A program made the translations under genes and the position numbers. From contig CAMDKR010000006.1 in the NCBI GenBank assembly GCA_945901225.1, positions 1-33,372 of the forward strand: a DNA stretch of 33,372 nucleotides, read 5' to 3'. Source of the stretch: Bordetella parapertussis (GTDB taxonomy: Bacteria; Pseudomonadota; Gammaproteobacteria; Burkholderiales; Burkholderiaceae_C). Below the pieces are notes generated by a model. It searched no databases and had not been told where the DNA came from. It was given only the letters and a program-made list of their open reading frames with translations. The first letter of the stretch is position 1. Each line of letters opens with the position of its first letter. This document shows positions 1 through 9,076 of this stretch, in pieces.

Positions 1-1262
1 TTGCGGGTATTCACCTTAGAGAGGTTTTGCAACACCTTGCCTGGCAGTGCGCCAATGTAGGTGCGACGGTGGCCGCGGATTTCGGCCTCGTCACGCATAC
101 CACCCAAGGCCATCCGCACGTATTTACGTCCTGTGGCCTTGGCAATCGATTGACCCAAAGAGGTTTTACCGACACCTGGGGGGCCTACCAAACAGAGAAT
201 AGGTGCTTTGACCTTGTCGACACGTTGCTGCACCGCCAAATATTCCAAGATGCGGTCTTTGACTTTCTCTAAACCGTAATGGTCTTCGTTGAGCACCGCT
301 TCGGCGTTCATCAAATCGTGTTTGATCTTGGTGCGTTTGCTCCAAGGCAAACCCACCAACACATCGATGTAATTGCGCACCACCGTGGCTTCGGCCGACA
401 TGGGTGACATAAGTTTGAGTTTTTTAAGTTCGCTGTCGGCTTTTTTGCGTGCCTCGGTGGACATGCGAGCAGCTTTGATCTTTTTCTCGATCTCTTCAAT
501 GTCAGCGCCCTCTTCACCCTCGCCCAGTTCTTTTTGAATCGCTTTGACTTGCTCGTTCAAATAGAAATCGCGTTGGTTTTTTTCCATTTGGCGTTTGACA
601 CGGCCACGGATGCGCTTGTCGACATTCAAGATGTCCACTTCGCGCTCGAGTTGGGTATAGAGGTTTTCCAAGCGCTCTTTGATCTGCGGCAAATCGAGTA
701 CCGCTTGTTTGTTTTCAAGCTTCAAAGGCAAGTGCGCCGCAATGGTGTCGGCCAAGCGGCCCGCATCGTCGATGCTGGAAATAGAGGTGAGGATTTCGGG
801 CGGGATTTTTTTGTTGAGTTTGACGTACTGGTCAAACTGCTGCATCACCGCGCGGCGCAAGGCCTCGATTTCGGTATCTTGGTCGCCAACCTCGGCGGGC
901 TGCACAGGCGTCAAGGTACAAACAAAGTGAGAGGCGCCATCTTCAATGCGGTTGACCATGGCGCGTTGCTGGCCTTCAACCAAGACCTTGACCGTGCCAT
1001 CAGGCAATTTGAGCATTTGCAAGATGGTGGACACGCAGCCCACCTCGAACATATCGGTGACCAAGGGCTCATCTTTGGCTGCGGCTTTTTGAGCGACCAA
1101 CATGATGCTGCGGTCGGCCGCCATCGCGGTTTCCAAAGCTTTGATACTTTTGGGCCGCCCCACAAACAAGGGAATGACCATGTGCGGAAACACCACCACG
1201 TCGCGCAAAGGCAGCAAGGGCAGGTCAATGGCGCTAGCGGGTAAGGGGGTTTGTCCTGACAT
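1..1262 (-). CDS. lon: ATP-dependent protease La (Lon), N-terminal half, cut by window edge
   Basis: Lon is a cytoplasmic hexameric AAA+ serine protease that degrades misfolded and short-lived regulatory proteins. About 420 codons are present, from the ATG at 1260-1262 to the left window edge. They cover the LON substrate-binding domain (opening with an LPLLPLRDVVVFPHMV-type start), the coiled helical region and the start of the AAA+ module. The Walker A motif GPPGVGKT lies at residues 360-367 (bases 162-185), close to its position in E. coli Lon. The rest of the ATPase and the Ser-Lys protease domain lie outside the window. A GGAAG ribosome-binding site sits about 7 nt before the start. The gene follows clpX on the same strand after 49 nt that contain a terminator-like hairpin. 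Identity is clear from continuous family-like sequence and gene order. Confidence 0.97.
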   Translation of the reverse strand, partial: MSGQTPLPASAIDLPLLPLRDVVVFPHMVIPLFVGRPKSIKALETAMAADRSIMLVAQKAAAKDEPLVTDMFEVGCVSTILQMLKLPDGTVKVLVEGQQRAMVNRIEDGASHFVCTLTPVQPAEVGDQDTEIEALRRAVMQQFDQYVKLNKKIPPEILTSISSIDDAGRLADTIAAHLPLKLENKQAVLDLPQIKERLENLYTQLEREVDILNVDKRIRGRVKRQMEKNQRDFYLNEQVKAIQKELGEGEEGADIEEIEKKIKAARMSTEARKKADSELKKLKLMSPMSAEATVVRNYIDVLVGLPWSKRTKIKHDLMNAEAVLNEDHYGLEKVKDRILEYLAVQQRVDKVKAPILCLVGPPGVGKTSLGQSIAKATGRKYVRMALGGMRDEAEIRGHRRTYIGALPGKVLQNLSKVNTR

Positions 1263-1281
1263 GGTCAAACTTCCAATCTGC

Positions 1282-1303
1282 AAAAAATCAACCCAAGGGT
1301 TGA
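1282..1303 (-). terminator. Intrinsic-terminator-like hairpin between clpX and lon
   Basis: On the minus strand the stem TCAACC/GGTTGA (loop CTTG) is followed directly by six T residues. It starts 8 nt after the clpX stop codon and ends 20 nt before the lon ATG. The stem is short (6-7 bp), so termination may be partial. Its placement suggests that part of the clpX transcription stops here and that lon depends on readthrough or on a promoter inside clpX. Confidence 0.6.
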
Positions 1304-1311
1304 CGGGGTAT

Positions 1312-2580
1312 TCAGGCCTTCTTGGCTGCCTCTCGGTAGACCAATAAAGGAGGTTTGTTCTCTTCGATCGTAGATTCCTCTACAACCACTTTCTCAACAT
1401 TGGTGCTGTTGGGCAATTCAAACATGGTGTCAATCAGCGATTGTTCAAGGATAGAACGCAATCCGCGAGCACCGGTTTTCCGGGCCAAGGCTTTTTTCGC
1501 AATCGCCTTGAGTGCGGAGGGCCGTATCTCTAGCTCAACGCCTTCCATTCCAAACAGTTTGTTGTATTGCTTGACCAGCGCATTCTTGGGCTCGGTGAGA
1601 ATTTGCATCAGCGCATCCTCACTCAGCTCACTGAGGGTCGCGACCACAGGCAAACGCCCCACAAGCTCAGGGATCAGGCCGAATTTGATCAAATCTTCCG
1701 GTTCTACTTGTCCAAACATATCGGACAAACTGCGTTCTTCTTTAGTTTTGACCACTGCGCTAAAGCCAATACCTGAGCGTTCTGTACGGTTTTCTATGAC
1801 TTTTTCCAAGCCAGCAAAGGCGCCACCACAGATAAACAGGATGTTGGTGGTATCCACCTGAAGGAAATCTTGGTTGGGGTGTTTGCGCCCGCCTTGGGGG
1901 GGGACGCTGGCCATGGTGCCCTCGATCAGCTTCAGCAAAGCTTGCTGAACGCCCTCGCCGGAGACATCGCGGGTGATGGAGGGGTTATCGGATTTACGGG
2001 AAATTTTGTCGATCTCATCGATGTAGACAATGCCGCGCTGTGCCCGCTCGACGTCGTAATTGCAGTTTTGCAATAACTTTTGGATGATGTTTTCCACATC
2101 CTCGCCCACATAACCCGCTTCGGTGAGGGTGGTGGCGTCGGACATGACAAACGGCACATTGAGCATACGGGCCAAGGTTTGCGCCAACAAGGTTTTGCCA
2201 GAGCCGGTCGGGCCAATCAGCAAAATATTGGACTTGGTGAGTTCGACCTCGTCTTTTTTGGCGGTTTCCTTGTGCTGAAGGCGTTTGTAGTGGTTATAAA
2301 CCGCCACAGCCAAGGCACGCTTGGCCGGTTCTTGGCCAATCACATAGTTGTCTAGGTTGTTTTTGATGTCCAAGGGACTGGGCAAATCGCCCCGCCCTTC
2401 GCGCATACTCGCCGCCTCAGGGGGCAACTCGTCGCGAATGATGTCATTGCATAAATCGATGCACTCATCGCAGATAAAAACAGAGGGCCCGGCAATGAGT
2501 TTTTTGACCTCATGCTGGCTTTTGCCGCAAAAAGAGCAGTAAAGCGTTTTTTCGCTGGAAGTACCTTTTTTGTCGGCCAT
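1312..2580 (-). CDS. clpX: ClpX, ATPase/unfoldase subunit of the ClpXP protease
   Basis: ClpX is a hexameric AAA+ unfoldase that recognises tagged substrates, unfolds them with ATP and threads them into ClpP. The 422-residue product has full family length. It starts with the C4 zinc-binding domain (C15, C18, C37, C40). The AAA+ core follows: Walker A GPTGSGKT at 123-130, the GYVG pore loop at 156-159, Walker B IVYIDEID at 184-191, the RKH loop near 232-234, and the IGF tripeptide (271-273) that docks on ClpP. The sensor-2 GARGLR motif is present near the C-terminus. The gene lies 44 nt downstream of clpP and upstream of lon, the usual order in proteobacteria, and is probably transcribed with clpP. 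Nothing is missing or unusual in the protein. Confidence 0.98.
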   Translation of the reverse strand: MADKKGTSSEKTLYCSFCGKSQHEVKKLIAGPSVFICDECIDLCNDIIRDELPPEAASMREGRGDLPSPLDIKNNLDNYVIGQEPAKRALAVAVYNHYKRLQHKETAKKDEVELTKSNILLIGPTGSGKTLLAQTLARMLNVPFVMSDATTLTEAGYVGEDVENIIQKLLQNCNYDVERAQRGIVYIDEIDKISRKSDNPSITRDVSGEGVQQALLKLIEGTMASVPPQGGRKHPNQDFLQVDTTNILFICGGAFAGLEKVIENRTERSGIGFSAVVKTKEERSLSDMFGQVEPEDLIKFGLIPELVGRLPVVATLSELSEDALMQILTEPKNALVKQYNKLFGMEGVELEIRPSALKAIAKKALARKTGARGLRSILEQSLIDTMFELPNSTNVEKVVVEESTIEENKPPLLVYREAAKKA

Positions 2581-2624
2581 TCGGTCTCTGCGTTAAGTTG
2601 GTCTACCAATGATACTCAAATCCA

Positions 2625-3233
2625 TCAGGGCCGCTTGGCAATCACATCGTCCACCAAACCATAGGCCTTGGCTTCGTCAGCGGTCAGGTAGTAATCGCGC
2701 TCGGTATCGACTTCAATGCGTGACAAAGGCTGGCCGGTGTTCTCTGACAGCAACTGGTTTAAGCGCTCACGGGTTTTCAAAATTTCGCGAGCAGCAATTT
2801 CAATTTCTGTGGCTTGGCCTTGTGTGCCGCCCAAGGGTTGGTGGATCATGACCTTGGAGTTGGGCAAAGAAAAACGTTTGCCCTTGGCGCCAGCAGCGAG
2901 CAAGAAAGCGCCCATGCTGGCAGCCATGCCAATGCACAAGGTGGACACTGCGGGTTTGATGAAGTTCATGGTGTCGTAAATCGCCATGCCTGCACTGACC
3001 GAGCCACCGGGTGAGTTGATGTAGAGCGAAATATCCTTGTCAGGATTTTCACTCTCCAAAAACAGCAACTGCGCAACGATCAAATTGGCCGTGTGGTCGT
3101 TGACTGGCCCCACCAAAAAAATGACGCGTTCGCGCAAGAGACGCGAATAAATGTCGTAAGCGCGTTCGCCCCGACCGCTGGTCTCAATCACGACTGGGAC
3201 CATGCCCAGGGCTTGTGTGTCTAATGCGCTCAT
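2625..3233 (-). CDS. clpP: ClpP, proteolytic subunit of Clp protease
   Basis: ClpP forms the double-ring serine peptidase chamber that degrades proteins delivered by ClpX or ClpA. The 202-residue product carries the catalytic triad S106 (GMAASMGAF context), H131 (MIHQPLGG context) and D180. These match the E. coli triad with a constant offset. The SPGGSV oxyanion segment is at 74-79. A short N-terminal stretch before [15 protein letters not shown] fits the processed propeptide of the family. The gene sits between tig and clpX, 18 nt after the tig stop, so tig-clpP-clpX probably form one transcript in which chaperone and protease are made together. Confidence 0.98.
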   Translation of the reverse strand: MSALDTQALGMVPVVIETSGRGERAYDIYSRLLRERVIFLVGPVNDHTANLIVAQLLFLESENPDKDISLYINSPGGSVSAGMAIYDTMNFIKPAVSTLCIGMAASMGAFLLAAGAKGKRFSLPNSKVMIHQPLGGTQGQATEIEIAAREILKTRERLNQLLSENTGQPLSRIEVDTERDYYLTADEAKAYGLVDDVIAKRP

Positions 3234-3251
3234 TGCGTTTCTCCAGCCTGT

Positions 3252-4565
3252 TTAGGCTTGTTGTCCCATTAATTCATCAAAGCTGATGGCTTTCTCATTG
3301 ACTTTGACCAATGAGAACACATAGTTGGTGACATTTTGCTCAATCACAATGCCTTCCACCTCGGCCATGCGACGGTTGTCACTGTAGTACCAGCGTTGCA
3401 CCTCGGTGGGCTTTTCATAGCTGGCAGACAGTTCTTCCACATGGGCCTTGATTTGATCGGGCGTGGCTTGCAAGCCTTGTTGGCGCACCAACTCTGACAC
3501 CACCAAGCCCATGCGCACACGGCGCTCAGCTTGTGGCTTGAACACCTCTTCAGGAATGGGAGCTTTGTCAGCGTCTTTGATGCCGCGTTGTTTCAACTCT
3601 TCACGGGCACCTTGCACCATGCGATCGAGTTCAGCTTGCACGATGGAGTTGGGCAAGTCGAGTTCTGCGTGCTCGACCAAAGCGTCTAGGGCTGCTTGTT
3701 TGTTGCGCCCCAGCAAGCGGAACTTCACTTCACGCTCTAAGTTGCCACGGATGTCAGCACGCAAGCCAGTGACGGTGGCGTCGACTGCCCCCAAAGACTT
3801 GGCAAGTTCGTCGGTGACTTCTGGCAAATGGCTGGCTTCCAGCTTTTTCAAGGTCACCATGAAGTCGGCGGTTTTGCCAGCCACTTCACGGCCTTGGTAG
3901 TCTTCGGGAAAAGCCAAGGGGAAGGTTTTGCTCTCGCCTACTTTCATGCCTTTGACGGCGGCTTCAAACTCTTGAAGCATCTGGCCTTCGCCCACCACAA
4001 ATTGAAAGTCCTGGGCCCGGCCACCATCGAAAGGCTCGCCGTCAATCTTGCCTTCGAAGTCCACGGTCACGCGGTCGTCGGTATCAGCTGTCGAGTCGAG
4101 TGCGCGCTGGGCATAGGTGCGGCGTTGCTTGCGCAAAATTTCGATTGTTTTGTCAATGGCTTCGTCGGTGACATCGGCCTGCAGTTTGTCAATGGTGACG
4201 TGTGCCAAGTCTTTCATCTTCACTTCAGGGTACACCTCGAAGATGGCGTCAAATGCCATTTCACCTTCAGGCGCTTGTTCTTTTTCGCTGATGCGGGGCT
4301 GGCCGGCCACACGCAACTGGGCTTCTATGGTGGCTTGGTTGAAGGCCTCACCTACTTTGTCGTTCATGACTTCGTAATGCACCGAGTAACCGTAGCGCTG
4401 CGCCACGATGTTCATGGGCACTTTGCCAGGGCGAAAACCGTCAATCTTGACTTGGCGAGCGAGCTTCTTCAAACGCGCATTCACTTCGTTTTGAATCACA
4501 GTGGCGGGCAAAGTCAAAGTGATTTTGCGCTCCAACTTTTCCAAGGTTTCAACATTCACGGCCAT
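3252..4565 (-). CDS. tig: Trigger factor, ribosome-associated chaperone and prolyl isomerase
   Basis: Trigger factor binds the ribosome at the polypeptide exit tunnel and shields nascent chains. The 437-residue length matches the family (about 430). The N-terminal ribosome-binding domain contains the GFRPGKVP signature loop (near residues 43-50). A central FKBP-type PPIase domain follows from roughly residue 160 (VTVDFEGKIDGEPFDGG) to 245 (TADFMVTLKKLE). The C-terminal part is the helical substrate-cradling domain. It is first of three proteostasis genes on this strand and lies 49 nt after the tRNA-Leu 3' end. The short gap suggests that some tig mRNA could come from the tRNA promoter. Confidence 0.97.
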   Translation of the reverse strand: MAVNVETLEKLERKITLTLPATVIQNEVNARLKKLARQVKIDGFRPGKVPMNIVAQRYGYSVHYEVMNDKVGEAFNQATIEAQLRVAGQPRISEKEQAPEGEMAFDAIFEVYPEVKMKDLAHVTIDKLQADVTDEAIDKTIEILRKQRRTYAQRALDSTADTDDRVTVDFEGKIDGEPFDGGRAQDFQFVVGEGQMLQEFEAAVKGMKVGESKTFPLAFPEDYQGREVAGKTADFMVTLKKLEASHLPEVTDELAKSLGAVDATVTGLRADIRGNLEREVKFRLLGRNKQAALDALVEHAELDLPNSIVQAELDRMVQGAREELKQRGIKDADKAPIPEEVFKPQAERRVRMGLVVSELVRQQGLQATPDQIKAHVEELSASYEKPTEVQRWYYSDNRRMAEVEGIVIEQNVTNYVFSLVKVNEKAISFDELMGQQA

Positions 4566-4614
4566 GAGGTTTCTCCATCTCTGAACTTAAAAGCGCGGGG
4601 CTTTGGGCATGTAT

Positions 4615-4701
4615 TGGTGCGCGGGGGGGGACTCGAACCCCCACAGTATTGCTACCGTCAGGACCTAAACCTGGTGCGTCTACCAATTTCGCCACCCGCG
4701 C
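4615..4701 (-). tRNA. tRNA-Leu, anticodon UAG
   Basis: The minus strand folds as a class II tRNA. The acceptor stem is GCGCGGG (4695-4701) paired with CCCGCGC (4619-4625), with discriminator A and an encoded CCA at 4615-4617. The T-arm is GGGGG-TTCGAGT-CCCCC. The anticodon loop is TTTAGGT with anticodon TAG (complement of 4665-4667). A long variable arm has stem CGGTA/TACTG and loop GCAA, as expected for leucine. The D-arm GGCGAAATTGGTAGACGC is nearly identical to that of E. coli tRNA-Leu. Position 27-43 of the anticodon stem appears to be a C-A mismatch. Confidence 0.96.
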
Positions 4702-4768
4702 GGGATTGAAAAAAAGCAAAGGGCGGTGTGACTGAACATACCGCCCGTCTGAAATCGGTCAAGGCGAA

Positions 4769-4794
4769 ATTCTACCCGCCCCGGCTGTTGTCAA
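4769..4794 (-). promoter_or_regulatory. Possible promoter for tRNA-Leu (and tig)
   Basis: On the minus strand a perfect TTGACA (complement of 4789-4794) is followed by TAGAAT (complement of 4769-4774), about 67 nt before the mature tRNA. The spacer is only 14 nt, shorter than the usual 16-18. The pairing is therefore uncertain, and another -10 may be used. Confidence 0.35.
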
Positions 4795-4802
4795 GGACAG
4801 CG

Positions 4803-7800
4803 CTAACGCTTAACCCTGAACCAAGCGGCATACATGGCAGGCAAAGCCAACAAAGTCAGCACAGTCGCCACAATCAAACCACCCATGATGGCAACCGCCA
4901 TGGGGCCCCAAAACACGCTGCGAGACAGCGGAATCATGGCCAGTACAGCTGCGGCGGCAGTCAACACAATGGGGCGCAAGCGACGCACCGCTGACTCGAC
5001 GATGGCGTCCCAAGCGGGTACGCCATTGGCACGGTCTTGCTCGATTTGATCAATCAAGATGACCGAGTTGCGCTGAATCATGCCCATGAGGGCAATCACC
5101 CCAAGCAAAGCCACAAAACCAAACGGACGGTCTAAGGTCAACAACGCCAAAGCAACGCCTGCAATGCCCATGGGGCCAGTCAAAAATACCAGCAAGGCGC
5201 GGCTAAAGCTTTGCAGCTGCAACATCAGCAAGGTGAAGGTGACAAACAGCATCAAGGGCAAGCCAGCGGCGATAGAGGCAGAACCTTTAGAGCTTTCCTC
5301 CACAGCGCCAGCGACACTGATGCGGTAGTCGGCGTGTCCATCGATAGCCCATTGCTTCTCCAGTTTTTTCAACTCGGGCAACAACTGTGTGGTGACGGTG
5401 GCTCCTTGCAAGCCTTCGACGATGTCCGATTGCACAGTGATGGCGTAGTCGCGGTTTTCGCGCCACATCACGCCAGGTTCCCAGGTGAACTGCGGCTTGG
5501 CCACTTGCAACAGTGGCACCGATTTGCCCGATGCGGTGGGCACATAGGCATTGCCTAAGTCAGAAATGGCTTGGCGTTCGGTTTGCGGTTGGCGCAGCAC
5601 GATGTCGATCAATTGATCGCCTTCGCGGAACTGTCCCACGGTGGTGCCGCTCAGCAACACCCTCGACGCTTGCGCAATCGACTGGCTGGTCACACCCAAA
5701 GCACGGGCTTTTTCTTGGTCAACAGCCAAACGAATCACCTTGATGGATTCATTCCAGTTGTCGTTCACCCCGCGGGTATTGGCGTTGGTACGCATCACGG
5801 CCTTGACCTCGTCAGCACGCAAACGCAGGGCATGGGGGTCGGGTCCCGCCACGCGAAACTGCACAGGGAAAGGCACGGGTGGGCCATTGGGCAAGAGCTT
5901 GACACGGGCTCTCACGTCGGGGAACTCTTTGGCCATGATGGCAGGCAGTGCCACACGCAAGCTTTCACGCAGTTTCAAGTCTTTGGGTTGGATGATGAAC
6001 TGCGAGACATTGCTTTGCGGAAAGACTTGGTCCAGCGGCAGGTAAAAACGCGGAACCCCGGAACCCACCCACAAACTGACCGACTCCACGCCCTCGGTTG
6101 CCAACAAACGCTTTTCCACTTGCAAACTTAAAGCTTCGTTGGCGGCGACGCTGGTGCCCTCGGGAAACCAAATGTCCATCATGATTTCGGGGCGGCTGGA
6201 GTCAGGAAAAAACTGCTGCTGCACCTTGCCCATGCCCACAATGCCCAGCACAAAGATCAACACCGTGGCAGCAATGGTCAACCAACGGTGCTTGACGCAC
6301 CAGTTAACTGTGCGTCTAAAGGTGTTGTAGAAGGCTGAGTCAAACAGTTCTTGGGGTGCACCACCTGCAATATGCGGCTTGACTTTCAGAATCAGCGTTC
6401 CCAAATAAGGCACAAAAAATACCGAGACCCACCAACTCAGCAACAAAGCAATGACAGTGACCGCAAAAATCGCAAACGTGTATTCACCTGTCACCGATTT
6501 GGCCAAACCAATCGGCAAGAAACCCGCTGCGGTGATAAGGGTGCCCGTCAACATGGGCATGGCGGTCACCTCGTAGGCAAAGGTGGCAGCGCGGACTTTG
6601 TCAAAGCCCTCTTCCATTTTGCGCACCATCATCTCCACCGCAATGATGGCGTCGTCCACTAGCAAACCCAAAGCAATGATGAGCGAACCCAGCGATATCT
6701 TGTGCAAACCAATGCCGAGGTAATACATCGCCAAAAACGTCATGGCCAGCACCAAGGGAATGGTGATGCCCACCACCAAACCAGGCCGCATATCGATGTA
6801 CCAACCAAAGCGCCCACCTTTGTGCCAACCCAAGGACACAAAGCTGACCACCAACACAATCACCACAGCCTCGATCAACACACTGACAAATTCGCTGATA
6901 GAGCGTTCGACCGCTTTGGGTTGGTCTTGCAACTGCACCAATCTCACGCCATGGGGCAAGTTGGCTTGAATTTTGGTTGTTGAATCTTGCAAGGCTTTGC
7001 CTAGGGCAATGATGTCGCCGCCCTTGGCCATGGAAACGCCCAAAGCCACCACTTGCTTGCCTTGAAAGCGCACTTTGACTGACGCTGGGTCGACATAGCC
7101 GCGTTGAATAGAGGCGATATCGCCCAACTTGATTTGTTGGCCAGACGCCCCGCGGATAGGCATGGCTTGGAGTTGCTCAATCGCTTGAAACTGACCTTGA
7201 ACTCGGATTTGCACCATGTCCAAAGGCGTTTGCATGGTGCCGGCACTTTCCACCGCGTTTTGTTGGCCCAGTTGCGCCAGCACCGCGTTCAAGTCCAAGC
7301 CCAGTTGGGCCAAGCGCTTTTGCGCAATTTCAATGTAGATTTTTTCGTCTTGGGTGCCAAACAATTCCACTTTGTAGACATCGGTCACGCGAAGCAACTG
7401 CTGCCTGACATCGTCGGCGATGTCACGGATTTCGGCCATGGAAAAACCCTCGGCCTCGATGGCATAAATCACGCCATACACATCGCCAAAGTCATCATTG
7501 AAGAATGGCCCGACCACCCCTTGCGGCAAGGTCTGTCGCATGTCGCTGACTTTTTTGCGTACCGTGTACCAAACATTGGCGACCTCAGAGGCTTTCGAGG
7601 AGTCTTTGATCTGAAAAATGATTTGCGATTCGCCCGGCTTGGAGTAGCTGCGAATCTTGTCAGCAAATGGTGCTTCTTGCAGGGTGCGCTCAAGTTTGTC
7701 GGTGATTTGCTCCGCCACTTGTTGGGCGGTAGCACCTGGCCAATAGGTGCGAATCACCATGGCGCGAAAGGTGAACGGCGGGTCTTCGTCTTGTCCAAGC

Positions 7801-7922
7801 TGGAAATAGGCGGTCACACCCAAGACCATCAACACCACCATCAGGTAGCGGGTCAGGGCTGGGTGCATAAGCGCCCACAGGGACAGGTTGAATCCCTTTT
7901 TGGTTTCGTACGGGCCGCTCAT
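4803..7922 (-). CDS. RND-family efflux pump, inner-membrane permease (AcrB/HAE1-like)
   Basis: This is a proton-driven resistance-nodulation-division transporter that would capture amphiphilic compounds from the periplasm and inner membrane and pass them to an outer-membrane channel. The 1039-residue length, a first membrane helix near residues 24-42, two large periplasmic loops and two blocks of membrane helices match the AcrB fold. The proton-relay aspartates D423 and D424 lie in GLLVDDAIIAVE, the diagnostic TM4 motif. I see no methionine cluster of the CusA metal type, so drugs or other amphiphiles are the likelier substrates. The ATG overlaps the stop of the adaptor gene by 4 nt (ATGA), so the two are translationally coupled. 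No outer-membrane factor is encoded beside them, so the pump probably borrows a TolC-type channel. The true substrate cannot be read from the sequence. Confidence 0.93.
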   Translation of the reverse strand: MSGPYETKKGFNLSLWALMHPALTRYLMVVLMVLGVTAYFQLGQDEDPPFTFRAMVIRTYWPGATAQQVAEQITDKLERTLQEAPFADKIRSYSKPGESQIIFQIKDSSKASEVANVWYTVRKKVSDMRQTLPQGVVGPFFNDDFGDVYGVIYAIEAEGFSMAEIRDIADDVRQQLLRVTDVYKVELFGTQDEKIYIEIAQKRLAQLGLDLNAVLAQLGQQNAVESAGTMQTPLDMVQIRVQGQFQAIEQLQAMPIRGASGQQIKLGDIASIQRGYVDPASVKVRFQGKQVVALGVSMAKGGDIIALGKALQDSTTKIQANLPHGVRLVQLQDQPKAVERSISEFVSVLIEAVVIVLVVSFVSLGWHKGGRFGWYIDMRPGLVVGITIPLVLAMTFLAMYYLGIGLHKISLGSLIIALGLLVDDAIIAVEMMVRKMEEGFDKVRAATFAYEVTAMPMLTGTLITAAGFLPIGLAKSVTGEYTFAIFAVTVIALLLSWWVSVFFVPYLGTLILKVKPHIAGGAPQELFDSAFYNTFRRTVNWCVKHRWLTIAATVLIFVLGIVGMGKVQQQFFPDSSRPEIMMDIWFPEGTSVAANEALSLQVEKRLLATEGVESVSLWVGSGVPRFYLPLDQVFPQSNVSQFIIQPKDLKLRESLRVALPAIMAKEFPDVRARVKLLPNGPPVPFPVQFRVAGPDPHALRLRADEVKAVMRTNANTRGVNDNWNESIKVIRLAVDQEKARALGVTSQSIAQASRVLLSGTTVGQFREGDQLIDIVLRQPQTERQAISDLGNAYVPTASGKSVPLLQVAKPQFTWEPGVMWRENRDYAITVQSDIVEGLQGATVTTQLLPELKKLEKQWAIDGHADYRISVAGAVEESSKGSASIAAGLPLMLFVTFTLLMLQLQSFSRALLVFLTGPMGIAGVALALLTLDRPFGFVALLGVIALMGMIQRNSVILIDQIEQDRANGVPAWDAIVESAVRRLRPIVLTAAAAVLAMIPLSRSVFWGPMAVAIMGGLIVATVLTLLALPAMYAAWFRVKR

Positions 7923-9004
7923 GGCTTGGTGCCAACAGGCTGAAACAGCGTGACTCTTTGCCCAGGCGACAACACATGCACCCCAGCCACCACCACTTGC
8001 TGACCCGCTTGCAAGCCACTGTTGACCACGGCTTCGTTGCCATCAGCAGTGGTGACTTGAATTTCTTGGGATTTCACCGTCATGGTGGCCATGTCTAACA
8101 CCCACACCATGGTCTTGTTACCTTCTTGGCGCAAGGCGCTGGTGGGGAGCTTGATTTTTTGCACGCTTAACGATGGGTTGGGTTCGATGCTGACGGTCAC
8201 CGTGCTGCCAAGTGGCGCAGTCACCGGCCCTGTCAAAGCCACGCGGACGCTGAAAGTGCGAGTAACGGGGTCTGCACTGGCCGCAATTTCATACACCGAG
8301 GCTTTGTGCATTTCTTCGCTGCCCCAAAACTTCACCTGAATGCTTTGACCACGCTGAAGGCTGGCCACTTTGTCTTCGGGAACGGCAAACAACACATCGC
8401 GAGGGCCGTCTTGGGCCAAAGACAGCACCGGCATGCCCGCACTCACCACCTGACCTGCCTCGGCATCGATGCCAGTGACCACACCGGCTTTATCAGCCAC
8501 CAATTTGCTGTAAGCCACTTGGTTGGTTTGTGCAGACAACTGCGCCTGCGCTTGGTCGACTTGGGCCTGGGCGGCTTTCAAGGCGGTTTCACGCCGCTCA
8601 AGTTCGGCGCTGCTGATGAATTCTTTGTCACGCAATTCTTTGTAACGCTTGAAATCGGCGGCGGCCAAATCGCGGTTGGTGATGGCGGCGTTGATTTGTG
8701 CGCGAGCGGCATCCACCGTCAAGCGGTAGTCTTGCGCGTCGATCGCTGCCAGCAACTGACCGGCCTTGACACGTTGGCCTAACTCCACATGCCTTGCGAC
8801 CAATTTACCGCCTACGCGAAAACCCAAGCGTGACTCGATACGCGCCTTGACCTCGCCAGCATATTCTGCGGGGCTTCCTAATGTGCTTGCGCCCACTTGA
8901 ATAACCTTGACGGAGCGCAAGGGCTCCTCGGTGGCAGGTGGTGGGGAACAAGCCGCCAGCCCCATCATGGCGACAAGCACAAAAAAACGGGACAAATACG
9001 GCAT
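7919..9004 (-). CDS. RND efflux periplasmic adaptor (membrane fusion protein), lipoprotein
   Basis: The adaptor links the RND pump to an outer-membrane channel. I place the start at 9004 because it gives a 361-residue protein opening with a lipoprotein signal peptide (hydrophobic run FFVLVAMMGLAAC, lipobox LAAC, lipidated C19). The longer frame up to 9247 adds 81 residues without signal-peptide character and would run through the hpnC start. After the signal come the biotinyl-lipoyl half-motifs (GFRVGGKLVARHVELGQRVKAGQLLAAID), a helical hairpin rich in Ala, Gln and Glu (about residues 90-160), the second lipoyl half (DKAGVVTGIDAEAGQVVSAG) and beta-barrel domains. It is the first gene of the efflux operon, with a promoter-operator immediately upstream. 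Confidence 0.93.
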   Translation of the reverse strand: MPYLSRFFVLVAMMGLAACSPPPATEEPLRSVKVIQVGASTLGSPAEYAGEVKARIESRLGFRVGGKLVARHVELGQRVKAGQLLAAIDAQDYRLTVDAARAQINAAITNRDLAAADFKRYKELRDKEFISSAELERRETALKAAQAQVDQAQAQLSAQTNQVAYSKLVADKAGVVTGIDAEAGQVVSAGMPVLSLAQDGPRDVLFAVPEDKVASLQRGQSIQVKFWGSEEMHKASVYEIAASADPVTRTFSVRVALTGPVTAPLGSTVTVSIEPNPSLSVQKIKLPTSALRQEGNKTMVWVLDMATMTVKSQEIQVTTADGNEAVVNSGLQAGQQVVVAGVHVLSPGQRVTLFQPVGTKP

Positions 9005-9030
9005 GACAGGGCTTTCTTCAGAAAATATTA

Positions 9031-9050
9031 ATGACTGACCGGTTAGTAAT
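9031..9050. promoter_or_regulatory. TetR-type operator palindrome between the efflux and squalene operons
   Basis: The core ACTGACCGGTTAGT (9034-9047) is a dyad with one mismatched pair. Extending it to 9031-9050 gives 9 of 10 matching pairs outside that core position except one more mismatch, centred between 9040 and 9041. On the minus strand it begins within the candidate -10 of the efflux promoter and covers the expected start of transcription. A palindrome of this size and place is typical of TetR-family repressors that control RND pumps. No such regulator gene is in the window, so the binder is inferred. Confidence 0.6.
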
Positions 9051-9076
9051 CTAATTCTACAACCTTGGTGTGTCAA
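9048..9076 (-). promoter_or_regulatory. Sigma-70-type promoter for the RND efflux operon
   Basis: On the minus strand a consensus TTGACA (complement of 9071-9076) is separated by exactly 17 nt from TAGATT (complement of 9048-9053, 4 of 6 consensus bases). The adaptor ATG lies 43 nt further on. The -10 overlaps the palindromic operator, so a bound repressor would block it. Confidence 0.62.

Noticed and set aside
534-1244. 236-codon plus-strand frame opposite lon
   Set aside because: Mirror frame of the conserved Lon N-terminal domain with no independent evidence.
3828-4709. Long plus-strand open frame (293 codons) opposite tig and the tRNA
   Set aside because: It is antisense to clearly recognised tig and runs through a tRNA gene; the residues show no family pattern. 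Such frames arise from codon bias on the coding strand.
7104-7943. 279-codon plus-strand frame opposite the RND pump
   Set aside because: Antisense to a complete RND gene, His/Gln/Leu-rich composition typical of shadow frames, no start signals.
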